Shown piece by piece: positions 45,082 through 53,825 of a stretch of DNA of 64,000 bases. The first letter of the stretch is position 1; every line of letters begins with the position of its first letter. The notes beneath the pieces were generated by a model that saw only the letters and a list, made by a program, of their open reading frames with translations, was not told where the DNA came from and did no database searches. The stretch spans positions 186,001 through 250,000 of the forward strand of contig FMEL01000002.1 of NCBI GenBank assembly GCA_900066355.1. The letters are read 5' to 3'. This DNA comes from an uncultured Ruminococcus sp. Its GTDB lineage: Bacteria > Bacillota > Clostridia > Lachnospirales > Lachnospiraceae. A program made the position numbers and the translations under genes.

Positions 45082-46398
45082 ATGAAAGTAACGGGAATCA
45101 TAGCAGAATATAATCCTTTTCACAGAGGACATAAATACCAGATAGATTACTGCAAAAAAGAACTTCATTCAGATTATGTGGTCGTTGTCATGAGTGGCGA
45201 TTATGTACAGAGAGGTACACCGGCACTTCTCCCGAAACATGTGCGGGCAGAAATGGCACTTCGCTGCGGCGTGGATCTCGTGCTTGAAATGCCGGTATCG
45301 GTGAGCACCGCCAGTGCGGAAGCTTTTGCTATGGGTGCTGTCTCTATGCTGGATGGACTACATGTGACAGACTACCTCTGTTTCGGCAGTGAATACGGTG
45401 AAGTTTCGGCTTTGCAGGAACTTGCGGCTGTTCTTGTCAGCGAGCCCGAAGAATACCGGCTGTTTCTGAAAAAATTCTTAAGTGCAGGCTGTTCTTTTCC
45501 GGCAGCACGCAGTCAGGCACTGGTGGAATATTTTAAAAACCCTCATAATTTCACCGGTGATACTTTTGACGGCATTCTGACTCCGCTTCTGAATCAGATC
45601 ACACAGATTTTAAATTCACCCAACAACATTCTGGGGATTGAATACTGCAAGGCTTTAAATCGCCTCAAAAGCAGCCTGAAACCAGTTACATTGAAACGCC
45701 AGGGGATGGGGTATCACGATACGCTTACCGCTGCTTCTTCTGCTCATGCCGTATCTGCTGACATTTCCGGCAAAAATCTCTCCTTCGCCTCAGCTTCTGC
45801 TATTCGTGAACTTTTAACTTCCACTCTCACGCAGGAAACAATTGCACAGATTTCTGCACAGGTTCCGGATGAAGCTTCCGCATTCTTTGTTTCTTCTCTG
45901 CGAAATAATGGATACCTGAGTGAAGAGGTTCTGGACGATCTTCTTGTCTATCGAATCATGTACGAAGATGCAGAATCTCTTTCGCAATATCTGGATGTTT
46001 CGGAAAATCTTGCTGAGCGCATAATAAACTGCCGAAATGAGATCTCCGGTTTCACACAGGCCGCTTCTCTTTTGAAAACAAAAGAGCTTACCCAGACACG
46101 CATTCAGCGTGCACTGCTTCACTCAATCTTACAGATACGCGAAGCTCCTCTGTCGGTTCCCTATTCACGCGTACTCGGATTTCGTAAAGAAAGCAGTCCA
46201 CTTCTGAAAGAAATCAAAAAGAACAGTACCCTTCCAGTGCTTACAAAACTTGCAGATTCGGATGCACTCCTCGATGAGACAGGGAAACGCCTCCTGAGCG
46301 AGACAACAGCAGCATCCAACCTTTACGAAAAGCTTCTCTGCAAAAAGAACGGGCAGAAATTTATTCACGAATATCAGAAACAATTGGTTATTTTTTAA
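45082..46398 (+). CDS. tmcAL: tRNA(Met) cytidine acetate ligase
   Basis: A 438-residue TmcAL (YlbM family), which uses acetate and ATP to acetylate the wobble cytidine of elongator tRNA-Met. The nucleotidyltransferase motif HRGH is at 14-17 (YNPFHRGHKYQI), followed by VVVMSGDYVQRGTPALLPK and FGSEYG. The C-terminal helical half has the expected length. The ATG at 45082 follows AGGAAGGG; the longer frame adds 18 residues. It diverges from pta-ackA, which produces its substrate acetate, although pta and tmcAL have separate promoters. Confidence 0.92.
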   Translation: MKVTGIIAEYNPFHRGHKYQIDYCKKELHSDYVVVVMSGDYVQRGTPALLPKHVRAEMALRCGVDLVLEMPVSVSTASAEAFAMGAVSMLDGLHVTDYLCFGSEYGEVSALQELAAVLVSEPEEYRLFLKKFLSAGCSFPAARSQALVEYFKNPHNFTGDTFDGILTPLLNQITQILNSPNNILGIEYCKALNRLKSSLKPVTLKRQGMGYHDTLTAASSAHAVSADISGKNLSFASASAIRELLTSTLTQETIAQISAQVPDEASAFFVSSLRNNGYLSEEVLDDLLVYRIMYEDAESLSQYLDVSENLAERIINCRNEISGFTQAASLLKTKELTQTRIQRALLHSILQIREAPLSVPYSRVLGFRKESSPLLKEIKKNSTLPVLTKLADSDALLDETGKRLLSETTAASNLYEKLLCKKNGQKFIHEYQKQLVIF

Positions 46399-46415
46399 AT
46401 AAATATACAAAGCTA

Positions 46416-46471
46416 AAAACAGCCATCACCGATTCGGAAATCTTAATTTTCCCCTTGGTGATGGCTGTTTT
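46416..46471. terminator. Bidirectional terminator between tmcAL and the ABC ATPase gene
   Basis: Perfect 15-bp arms (46416-46430 and 46457-46471) start with AAAA and end with TTTT, so the element works from both sides. A smaller GGAAA/TTTCC stem is in the loop. It abuts the stop of the minus-strand gene. Confidence 0.88.
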
Positions 46472-46472
46472 A

Positions 46473-47261
46473 TTATTCTGACAGCAGAATCCTGTCATTA
46501 TCAAGAGCCTTACCGGCTCCGCTTCTGAACTTCTCAAGAAGTCCCTCAACTGTCATGTTCTTTTTTTCTTCTCCGCCAATGTCCAGAACAATCTTACCGG
46601 AATCCATCATTAAGATTCTGTTTCCAAGATCAATTGCGGACTGCATATTGTGTGTGATCATCAGACATGTAAGCTGATATTCTTCTACAATACGCCTTGT
46701 CAGATTCAGAACTTTCTCTGCTGTTCCCGGATCAAGCGCTGCTGTATGCTCATCCAGAAGGAGCAGTTTGGGCGGGTTCATTGTCGCCATAAGAAGTGTC
46801 AGCGCCTGTCTCTGACCACCTGAAAGAAGACCGACCGGATGGCTCATACGTTCTTCCAGTCCAATATCCAGTTTCTTTAATTCTTCCCGAAAACGTTCTT
46901 TTTCCTGTTTTGTCGTATGGGAAAGCCATCCACCTTTGCCGGCTGCAAGTGCAAGATTTTCTTCGATTGTCATTCCCGGAGCCGTTCCCCTCATCGGATC
47001 CTGATACAGGCGTCCGATACTTTTGGCACGTATATGCTGTGGAGTAAAAGTAATATCTTCTCCATCGAGAATGACAGAGCCGGAATCTGTAAGGAAATCT
47101 CCGCAGACCGCATTAAAAAATGTAGATTTACCGGCACCGTTGGAACCGATGATCGTGGCAAAATCACCTTTTTTTAATTCGAGTGAAAAATCTTCCAGAG
47201 CCTTTTTTTCATTTACAGTGCCCGGATTAAATGTTTTTGAAATATGGCTGATTTTTAGCAT
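46473..47261 (-). CDS. trpZ: ABC importer ATPase, predicted tryptophan system
   Basis: A 262-residue ABC ATPase with Walker A GSNGAGKST, the Q loop in RLYQDPMRGTAPGMT, signature LSGGQRQAL, Walker B LLLDEHTAALDP and switch His in MITHNM. It belongs with the permease and binding protein just upstream. The T-box with a tryptophan codon in front of the set indicates that its substrate is tryptophan or a precursor; the gene name follows the trpXYZ usage and is inferred from that context. Confidence 0.8.
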   Translation of the reverse strand: MLKISHISKTFNPGTVNEKKALEDFSLELKKGDFATIIGSNGAGKSTFFNAVCGDFLTDSGSVILDGEDITFTPQHIRAKSIGRLYQDPMRGTAPGMTIEENLALAAGKGGWLSHTTKQEKERFREELKKLDIGLEERMSHPVGLLSGGQRQALTLLMATMNPPKLLLLDEHTAALDPGTAEKVLNLTRRIVEEYQLTCLMITHNMQSAIDLGNRILMMDSGKIVLDIGGEEKKNMTVEGLLEKFRSGAGKALDNDRILLSE

Positions 47262-47264
47262 GGA

Positions 47265-48191
47265 TCATCTGCCTCCTTTTTGGTGTGTTATCCTGCGTCG
47301 GATCTGCGGCCACTGTTTTTTCAGATAAGGACCGGAAATTGCAAGAACAACAATGACAGAAGATACAAGTTTCAGCATAAATGCCGGCATATTAAACCGG
47401 AGCGCGATCGTATATACAAGACGGAAAATAAAGGAACCGAGTACCATTCCCACCGCCCTTACAAAAATTCCGCCACGTCCAAGGATCGTACCGCCAATCA
47501 GAAGGGATGCCAGTGCGATGGTGACCATACCCTGTCCGATATTGATATCTACGGATTTCTGCGACTGAGACAGAAGGCATCCGGAAAGTGCGGTAAACGC
47601 ATTGGCCACACACAGACCAATGACTGTTGTAAATACCGGGTTAATAGAAGAAGATTTTACCATATCGGAGTTATTTCCTGTTGCTCTGATTGCAAGACCG
47701 AGTCTTGTTTTCAGGAAAAATACAAGAAACAAGATTACGAGGATCACAGCGATTGCCGCAATGATGATATCTTCTCTGCCTTTTAACGGAGTTTCTGAAA
47801 GTGTATCTTTCATCATACTGAATACCGTCGTTGTACGGTTCATATTGATCAGGGACGAGCCGCCCATGACTGCAATATTTACGGAATACAAAGCAGTATT
47901 TACAATAATTCCGGCAAGCAGACTGTCCACACCGAGTTTTGTCTGCAGGATTGCAGTTACAAAACCAGAAAGAACTCCGGCAGCCATTGCTGCTACAATG
48001 GACAGAAACGGATGTCCGCTAACAGCTACTACTGCTCCCACAGCGGCGCCAAAGGTAAAGCATCCATCTGTAGAAAGGTCGCAGACATTTAACATAGAAT
48101 AACTGAGAAACAAGGCAAGAACTGTCAGCGAACAGATCAGTCCGAGTTTCAGGGCAGTCTCTCCAAGAGAGAGCATTGTTGCAATCGTCAC
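47265..48191 (-). CDS. trpY: ABC importer permease, predicted tryptophan system
   Basis: A 308-residue permease of the branched-chain/ribose type (BPD_transp_2), with about eight to nine helices. The ATP-cassette contact loop is GLAIRATGNNSDMVKSSSIN. The start is a GTG at 48191: GGAGG is 8 bases upstream, and the longer reading would begin with a TTG inside the ribosome site itself. It lies 3 bases before the ATPase gene. Only one permease is present, so it probably forms a homodimer. Confidence 0.82.
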   Translation of the reverse strand: MTIATMLSLGETALKLGLICSLTVLALFLSYSMLNVCDLSTDGCFTFGAAVGAVVAVSGHPFLSIVAAMAAGVLSGFVTAILQTKLGVDSLLAGIIVNTALYSVNIAVMGGSSLINMNRTTTVFSMMKDTLSETPLKGREDIIIAAIAVILVILFLVFFLKTRLGLAIRATGNNSDMVKSSSINPVFTTVIGLCVANAFTALSGCLLSQSQKSVDINIGQGMVTIALASLLIGGTILGRGGIFVRAVGMVLGSFIFRLVYTIALRFNMPAFMLKLVSSVIVVLAISGPYLKKQWPQIRRRITHQKGGR

Positions 48192-48230
48192 GGTGATTTC
48201 CTCCAATTGGTTTTATTGGTTATAACAACC

Positions 48231-49256
48231 TTATTTTGCTTCTACATCATCAAAGCTCTCTGCAGTGGTGATCTCATTTACCTGTGTGCAGAGTGGTTCG
48301 AATGCTGTCTTAACAGTATCAAAATCAAGACCAAGTGCTTCACATGTTTCTGTGTTTACAGTTGCAGTACCATTGTCGAATGTTTCTACAGCTGTTTCGG
48401 ATGGTTTTGCTCCATCTACAAGAATGTCTGCGATCATATCAGCCGTTTTCTGTCCAAGGTTTGCATAATCAACACCATATCCTACAAATGCACCGTTCAG
48501 CGCGAAAGAATCAGCTCCTGTGTAGTGTGGGATACCTGCTTCGATAAATTTTTCATAGATAGAAAGTTCTGCTGTCATGATAGTGTTATCTGTTGGTGTG
48601 AAAACTGCATCCACGCCATCGGCAATCAGCGCTTCTGCTGCAAGCTGGACTTCATCTGTTGTCGTTCCGGTACGCTCTACATACTCAATACCTTCTTCGT
48701 CAAGGTAATCTTTTGCTTCCTGAATTGCAGTTGTGGAAGCATCCTGTCCGACATCATAGAGAAGTCCGATTTTCTTTACATCAGGGTTCTGTGCCTGGAT
48801 CAGTTTCATAATAGAAGAAGTATCCAGATAATCACTTGTTCCGGTAATGTTTGCTCCCGGTGCTTCCAGAGAATCTACCAGACCGGAACCAACCGGATCA
48901 GAAACTGCGGAAAATACGACCGGTATATCTGTTCCTTCTGTTGCTGACTGCATACGCATTGCTACCGGTGTAGCTACACCAACCATCAGATCTACATTGT
49001 CAGCCTGGAAATCAGAAATGATCTGTTCCATAACGCTGGCATCTGCATTGCAGTTATCATAAGATACATCAAATGTGACGCCTTTTTCCTCGCCGATCTC
49101 TTCCAGACGGGTCTGAATATTATCTACGATCTGATTCAGAGAAGCATCATCTACATAGTTGCAGATACCTACTTTAAAATCATCCGCCATAACCGGGGAA
49201 GCCATCATCATACTGGTTGCTACTGCTGCTGCGATTACTAACATTCTTTTTTTCAT
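48231..49256 (-). CDS. trpX: ABC substrate-binding protein, predicted tryptophan system
   Basis: A 341-residue substrate-binding protein of the ABC_sub_bind family (TrpX-like). The signal peptide ends at PVMA/DD (about 24) with no lipobox cysteine, unusual for a Gram-positive binding protein, which is normally lipid-anchored. The mature domain shows VGICNYVDDASLNQIVDN, PVVFSAVSDPVGSGLV and NITGTSDYLD. It is the first gene after the T-box leader. AGAGG precedes the ATG. Confidence 0.85.
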   Translation of the reverse strand: MKKRMLVIAAAVATSMMMASPVMADDFKVGICNYVDDASLNQIVDNIQTRLEEIGEEKGVTFDVSYDNCNADASVMEQIISDFQADNVDLMVGVATPVAMRMQSATEGTDIPVVFSAVSDPVGSGLVDSLEAPGANITGTSDYLDTSSIMKLIQAQNPDVKKIGLLYDVGQDASTTAIQEAKDYLDEEGIEYVERTGTTTDEVQLAAEALIADGVDAVFTPTDNTIMTAELSIYEKFIEAGIPHYTGADSFALNGAFVGYGVDYANLGQKTADMIADILVDGAKPSETAVETFDNGTATVNTETCEALGLDFDTVKTAFEPLCTQVNEITTAESFDDVEAK

Positions 49257-49298
49257 AGTCTTTTTCCTCTCTCTTTCAACATTTTATGTGCCATGAGA

Positions 49299-49570
49299 AA
49301 AAAAGAACCGTCCCAAGCTATGCTTGAGACGGTAATAATTTCTTATTATCGCGGTACCACTCAAATTGACGTATCGTCCACTTTCTCATGTACAAACATA
49401 CACTCCTGATTGATAACGGGTTCGGTTCCCGTCAGCGCCTACTCTCATAATCATCATTTCGGACTGCCCTCGGAAGGCCATTCGATAATCTGCTTCATAC
49501 AGGCTTCCACCATTACCTGCTCTCTGGAATGATTCAGGATTATTTACTCTTCTTCCTCATTGGTTTTGTT
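49299..49570 (-). promoter_or_regulatory. T-box riboswitch with tryptophan specifier
   Basis: The T-box motif TGGTACCGCG is at 49350-49359 on the minus strand. Stem I is formed by GGAAG and ATAATC pairing with CTTCC and GATTAT. Its specifier loop has AGTA on one side and GAA followed by TGG (49478-49480) on the other, so the specifier reads Trp. The competing terminator has 12-bp arms (49307-49318 and 49322-49333) and a TCTTTTTTT tail. Uncharged tRNA-Trp should allow transcription of the three ABC genes. Confidence 0.92.
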
Positions 49571-49577
49571 ATTTCTT

Positions 49578-49606
49578 ACTTTACCACAGGAAATTGTGAA
49601 TGTCAA
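49578..49606 (-). promoter_or_regulatory. Promoter of the T-box operon
   Basis: TTGACA and TAAAGT on the minus strand are 17 bases apart. The -35 box overlaps the stop codon of the upstream winged-helix gene. Confidence 0.7.
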
Positions 49607-50538
49607 TCATTTTTTATAAAACTGAACAAAGGTTTTTTCTGGCTGAGTGCCAGTGACAGTGGATCCACATGACCGTTTACTGCAAGTATAGCTGGATCGT
49701 ATTTCCAGAGCTGGACTTCTGCCTGTGTTTCTGCATTCAGAAGTTCATGACTGCCATCGCATCGGAAACCTTTTTTATTTGCAGCATAGCAGGGATATCC
49801 TTTTTCTTCATCCGTACTTACAATTATCAATGACCGGTCTTTATCACCCCGTACTTCTCCATCTGACAGATCTGATCTGATACTCTTCCGTGCAATTTCT
49901 TTATCTATATAAAGTACATCAGCCACCGGTGAACTCAGACTGCTTTTCAACATCCGGAGAATCTCATCCGGAGTGCACTTTCCCTTCAGATATTTCTGTA
50001 CACCGGTCTTTCCGGTTTCAAAACACCCGGTCTTTTCAAGCTGACGAAAAGCACGTGTTATCGTCATTGCAGAACACCCCAGTGCTTTTACTGCATCATT
50101 CATATAGATACAGTTTTCTTTAGCATAGTACCAGTAGAAGAGCAGTAGTTGTGTGGACGGCTGTAACGTTTCCGCACTTTGTATTTCCATTCGATATTTT
50201 TCTTCAAGACAGGTACCCATAAACGGAAGATAAATCTGACTGTCCGGCACTATAAATGAAATATGTGCTTTTATGAATGCAGTCCTTCTGTATGCGTCTG
50301 TCATATCCATAATAAAAACTACAGGCAGTGCTTCTTCCATTTGGATACGACGAAGCTGCTTCTTCAAAGAAACAATCTGGCTCAGTTTGTCTTTGGGCCA
50401 TAGGAAAATACATTTCATCTCATCAAGCTCCACAAGCCGCATTTCATATCGTTCGGTAATGTAATATGGTAATTCCAATTCACCTTTCCAACGATGATAT
50501 TTCACTGACACACCAAGCATTTTCTCCAGATATTCCAT
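49603..50538 (-). CDS. Winged-helix protein, AbiEi-like
   Basis: A 311-residue protein. The centre (about 148-185) is a winged helix: NDAVKALGCSAMTITRAFRQLEKTG. The C-terminal end, with LWKYDPAILAVNGHVDPLSLALSQ, resembles the C-terminal part of AbiEi-type antitoxin/regulator proteins. I am only moderately sure of this. No AbiEii nucleotidyltransferase toxin is adjacent, so it is either an orphan or an independent regulator. GGGAG precedes the ATG. An inverted repeat overlaps its predicted promoter, compatible with self-control. Confidence 0.6.
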   Translation of the reverse strand: MEYLEKMLGVSVKYHRWKGELELPYYITERYEMRLVELDEMKCIFLWPKDKLSQIVSLKKQLRRIQMEEALPVVFIMDMTDAYRRTAFIKAHISFIVPDSQIYLPFMGTCLEEKYRMEIQSAETLQPSTQLLLFYWYYAKENCIYMNDAVKALGCSAMTITRAFRQLEKTGCFETGKTGVQKYLKGKCTPDEILRMLKSSLSSPVADVLYIDKEIARKSIRSDLSDGEVRGDKDRSLIIVSTDEEKGYPCYAANKKGFRCDGSHELLNAETQAEVQLWKYDPAILAVNGHVDPLSLALSQKKPLFSFIKND

Positions 50539-50580
50539 TCTGTTATTCTCCCGTATACATATTTATAACTTAAAAATCAG

Positions 50581-50603
50581 ATTATAACACATATAATGTT
50601 ATA
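50581..50603 (-). promoter_or_regulatory. Predicted -10 box with overlapping inverted repeat
   Basis: TATAAT on the minus strand (50581-50586) is overlapped by TATAACA and TGTTATA (50583-50589 and 50597-50603, 7 bases apart). The -35 box is weak. It may be an operator for the winged-helix gene 43 bases downstream. Confidence 0.4.
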
Positions 50604-50647
50604 TCATATTTATTATGTTAAATAAAGGATTTTCAATAATTTTACAC

Positions 50648-50707
50648 AAAAAAATCCCCTGACAGAGGATTCTCCGGAATTTCCAGAAATATCTCCTTCA
50701 GGGGATT
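50648..50707 (-). terminator. Terminator of the polA-to-DUF711 operon
   Basis: AATCCCCTGA and TCAGGGGATT form a perfect 10-bp outer stem around a 35-base folded loop. Several Ts follow on the minus strand. Confidence 0.85.
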
Positions 50708-50756
50708 CGTTATTATAACATCATTCAGTAAAAATCAGATATTTTCTTGTTTCGTA

Positions 50757-52121
50757 TCAGTTCTTGAAGCTGTGGATCGGTGCCGGGATACGTCCGCCAC
50801 GCTCTACAAATGCCTCACATGAGAACTGGTTAACCGGCATGATCGGAGCATATCCGAGAAGTCCTCCAAACTCAACTGTCTCTCCTACTCCTTTACCGAT
50901 AACAGGAATTACACGTACTGCAGTCGTCTTCTGGTTAATCATACCAATCGCAGATTCATCAGCAATGATACCTGCAATTGTAGATGCCTTTGTATCACCC
51001 GGAATTGCAATCATATCCAGACCTACAGAGCAGACACAGGTCATTGCTTCGAGTTTTTCCAGTGTTAGTGCACCAAGATTTACAGAATCAATCATTCCCT
51101 GATCCTCGCTGACCGGAATAAACGCACCGCTCAAACCGCCAACTGCCTGTGCTGCCATAACACCGCCTTTTTTGACCTGGTCATTCAAAAGTGCAAGTGC
51201 TGCAGTCGTTCCAGGTGCTCCTACTCTCTCCAGGCCGATTTCTTCAAGAATTTCTGCTACACTGTCACCGATTGCCGGTGTCGGTGCAAGAGAAAGGTCA
51301 ACGATTCCGAACGGTATGTTCAAACGTCTGGATGCTTCCTGTGCAACAAGCTGGCCCACACGTGTTACTTTAAATGCTGTACGCTTGATCATTTCACATA
51401 AGGTCTGGAAATCAGCACCACGAACAGATTCCAGAGCCGTTTTTACTACTCCGGGTCCGCTGACTCCGACATTAATGATGCAATCTGCTTCTGTCACACC
51501 ATGAAATGCACCTGCCATAAACGGATTATCATCCGGTGCATTGCAGAACACTACAAGCTTCGCACATCCGAGTGAATCCTGCTCTTTGGAGGCTTCCGCA
51601 GTTGCCAGGACAATCTCGCCCATTAATTTTACAGCATCCATATTAATACCGGTCTTGGTTGAACCAACATTGACAGAACTACATACACGCTCTGTCACTG
51701 CCAGTGCCTGTGGGATAGAACGGATCAGCAGTTCTTCCGCCGGTGTCATACCCTTACATACCAGAGCTGAATATCCGCCGATAAAGTTTACACCGATTGT
51801 TTTTGCCGCACGATCCAGTGTCTTCGCTATAGATACAAAATCTTCTGTCGTATGGCATGCCACACCTCCGATTAAGGCAATCGGCGTTACGGAAACACGC
51901 TTATTTACAACAGGAATACCAAATTCTGCTGCAATCTTGTCTCCGGTAGCAACCAGATCTTTTGCCTTGGTTGTGATTTTATTGTAAATCTTTTCATTCA
52001 TGATATCGAGATCACTGTCGATACAATCCAGAAGGCTGATTCCCATTGTGATGGTACGCACATCCAGATTTTCCTGCTCGATCATCTTATTTGTCTCATT
52101 AACCTCAAAAATATTGATCAT
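50757..52121 (-). CDS. PFL family protein (UPF0210/DUF711)
   Basis: A 454-residue protein of the UPF0210/DUF711 family, which shares a fold with pyruvate formate-lyase but has no known activity. It contains glycine-rich stretches such as FIGGYSALVCKGM, NVGVSGPGVVKTALE and AQAVGGLSGAFIPVSEDQGM. I see no clear PFL glycyl-radical motif. AAGGAGAG precedes the ATG. It follows the small ACT-domain gene by 28 bases, a pairing conserved in many bacteria and archaea, so the two proteins probably act together. Confidence 0.85.
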   Translation of the reverse strand: MINIFEVNETNKMIEQENLDVRTITMGISLLDCIDSDLDIMNEKIYNKITTKAKDLVATGDKIAAEFGIPVVNKRVSVTPIALIGGVACHTTEDFVSIAKTLDRAAKTIGVNFIGGYSALVCKGMTPAEELLIRSIPQALAVTERVCSSVNVGSTKTGINMDAVKLMGEIVLATAEASKEQDSLGCAKLVVFCNAPDDNPFMAGAFHGVTEADCIINVGVSGPGVVKTALESVRGADFQTLCEMIKRTAFKVTRVGQLVAQEASRRLNIPFGIVDLSLAPTPAIGDSVAEILEEIGLERVGAPGTTAALALLNDQVKKGGVMAAQAVGGLSGAFIPVSEDQGMIDSVNLGALTLEKLEAMTCVCSVGLDMIAIPGDTKASTIAGIIADESAIGMINQKTTAVRVIPVIGKGVGETVEFGGLLGYAPIMPVNQFSCEAFVERGGRIPAPIHSFKN

Positions 52122-52149
52122 GTCAACTCTCCTTTTCTGTATGATACGA

Positions 52150-52422
52150 TTAAATACGATGCATTACATTAAAGATATCTTCGTGCTGACAGCGGATCAC
52201 TACGCCGATCGTATCGCCAATTTCAGAAAGTTCCTTTGAAAGAGCTGCTGCGTCTTTTTCTGATTTGCTGGTATCTGCAACCATCATCATGTTAAAATAT
52301 CCCTGTACGATAGTCTGAGAAATATCCAGAATGTTTACATTGTTGTCTGCAAGATACGTACATACCTTTGCAATGATGCCTACTGTGTCATTTCCTACTA
52401 CTGTAATGATTGTTTTTTTCAT
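52150..52422 (-). CDS. Small ACT-domain protein (UPF0237)
   Basis: A 90-residue free-standing ACT domain, KKTIITVVGNDTVGIIAKVCTYLADNNVNI, expected to bind an amino acid or similar ligand. The ATG at 52422 follows AAAGGA; the longer frame overlaps the upstream phosphoesterase-like gene. It pairs with the UPF0210 gene downstream and may regulate it. Confidence 0.88.
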   Translation of the reverse strand: MKKTIITVVGNDTVGIIAKVCTYLADNNVNILDISQTIVQGYFNMMMVADTSKSEKDAAALSKELSEIGDTIGVVIRCQHEDIFNVMHRI

Positions 52423-52439
52423 GACTTTTATCCTTTCTT

Positions 52440-53237
52440 TTACACAGTAACTACATCGGAAATCAAATCCCGCTTCGCTACCTGAATTCTGAAATCTTTT
52501 GATTTGTAAGGGTTGTCTCCCAGTGTTACCTCTGAACAAACAGTCTCATATGCAAGATCTTCGTAATTATTTTCTCTGCTGAGATGTCCCAGGAAGATTG
52601 CTTTCATATTGTCATGCAGAAGCCTGCACAAAAGCCTGCCCGCATTTTCGTTGGAAAGATGTCCTCTTTCACCGAGAATACGTTGTTTCAGATAATATGG
52701 ATATCTGCCTACCTGCAGCATCCGGATATCATGATTGGCTTCCAAAAGAAGCGCATCCAGATTCTGAAGATTTTCAATAATATAATCGTTATATTTGCCG
52801 AGGTCAGTCGCAATTCCCACAGAATGTCCATCACATTCCAGACGATATCCGACCGGCTGTGCCGCATCATGCGGAATGGAAAAAGGATTTACCGTAAGAT
52901 CTCCGATTTCAAATGGTTCATCCTCTTTTATCTCATGAAAAATCCCGTCAGGAATCTTTCCGAGTGCATTGGTACGGACCATGGCATCCACTGTGCCTCC
53001 CGTTGTATAGATCGGAATTCCGTATTTTCTTGATATAACTCCCAGTCCTTTGATATGATCGGAATGTTCATGCGTAATCAGGATTCCGTCCAGATCACGT
53101 CCGGTAAGATCAAGACTGTTTAAACCGGCTTCCATCTTTTTGCCACTGATTCCGGTATCAACCAGCACATGCGTATTCTCTGAGCCTACGTAAATACAGT
53201 TTCCGCTGCTTCCGCTCGCAATACTGCAAAATCTCAT
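52440..53237 (-). CDS. MBL-fold metallohydrolase (WalJ/YycJ type)
   Basis: A 265-residue metallo-beta-lactamase-fold protein with THEHSDH (54-60), a later SIPHDAAQPVGY, Asp in ATDLGKYND and GHLSNENAG. This arrangement fits WalJ/YycJ, a likely single-strand nuclease linked to DNA replication. Here it sits in a DNA-related unit with polA and coaE and not with walKR. Its ATG overlaps the coaE stop by 4 bases, so translation is coupled. Confidence 0.85.
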   Translation of the reverse strand: MRFCSIASGSSGNCIYVGSENTHVLVDTGISGKKMEAGLNSLDLTGRDLDGILITHEHSDHIKGLGVISRKYGIPIYTTGGTVDAMVRTNALGKIPDGIFHEIKEDEPFEIGDLTVNPFSIPHDAAQPVGYRLECDGHSVGIATDLGKYNDYIIENLQNLDALLLEANHDIRMLQVGRYPYYLKQRILGERGHLSNENAGRLLCRLLHDNMKAIFLGHLSRENNYEDLAYETVCSEVTLGDNPYKSKDFRIQVAKRDLISDVVTV

Positions 53238-53824
53238 AATTTCTTAATCCCTTCTTCTATCTGGAGCCATGTTTCCTCTGGCAGACCGTTATTTGTAATT
53301 ACACAATCCGTATTCTGCCGGAAAAACGCCTCGGAAGCCTGTCTCTTTATGATGCTCAGAGCTTTTTCTCTCGTGTAACCTCTGCTTTTCATAAGACGTT
53401 CTATACGTATCTCCTGATCCGTATGTACATACCAGACCTGATCGCAGAAAGCATCATACTTTTCTTCCAGAAGAAGTGCTGCCTCTACTACGACCAGAGA
53501 ACAGCCGGCTTCCCTTTGCTGTTCAATCTGATTCAATATATATTGTCGGACAGCCGGATGAATAATCGCATCCAGACTCTGACGCATTATCTCACTACCA
53601 AATACTACATCGGAAACCATCTTCCGGTCAATGGTTTTGTCATTTTTTATGACATGTTTTCCAAATAATGCAACCACTCTGTCATAACAGCTCCCATCAG
53701 GCTCCATAACCAGATGTCCGACCAGATCCGCCTGAATCACATATGCATGATATTTTTCTTTCAGAAAATCAAGCACTGTACTTTTGCCGGCGCCGACACC
53801 GCCTGTAATTCCGAGAATTTTCAT
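53234..53824 (-). CDS. coaE: Dephospho-CoA kinase
   Basis: A 196-residue CoaE that performs the last step of coenzyme A synthesis. The P loop GGVGAGKS is at 8-15. The opening MKILGITGG fixes the start at 53824, one base after the polA stop; the longer frame would overlap polA. Substrate-binding Asp (QADLVGH) and the LID segment are present. A polA-coaE pairing is common in Firmicutes. Confidence 0.94.
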   Translation of the reverse strand: MKILGITGGVGAGKSTVLDFLKEKYHAYVIQADLVGHLVMEPDGSCYDRVVALFGKHVIKNDKTIDRKMVSDVVFGSEIMRQSLDAIIHPAVRQYILNQIEQQREAGCSLVVVEAALLLEEKYDAFCDQVWYVHTDQEIRIERLMKSRGYTREKALSIIKRQASEAFFRQNTDCVITNNGLPEETWLQIEEGIKKL

Positions 53825-53825
53825 T

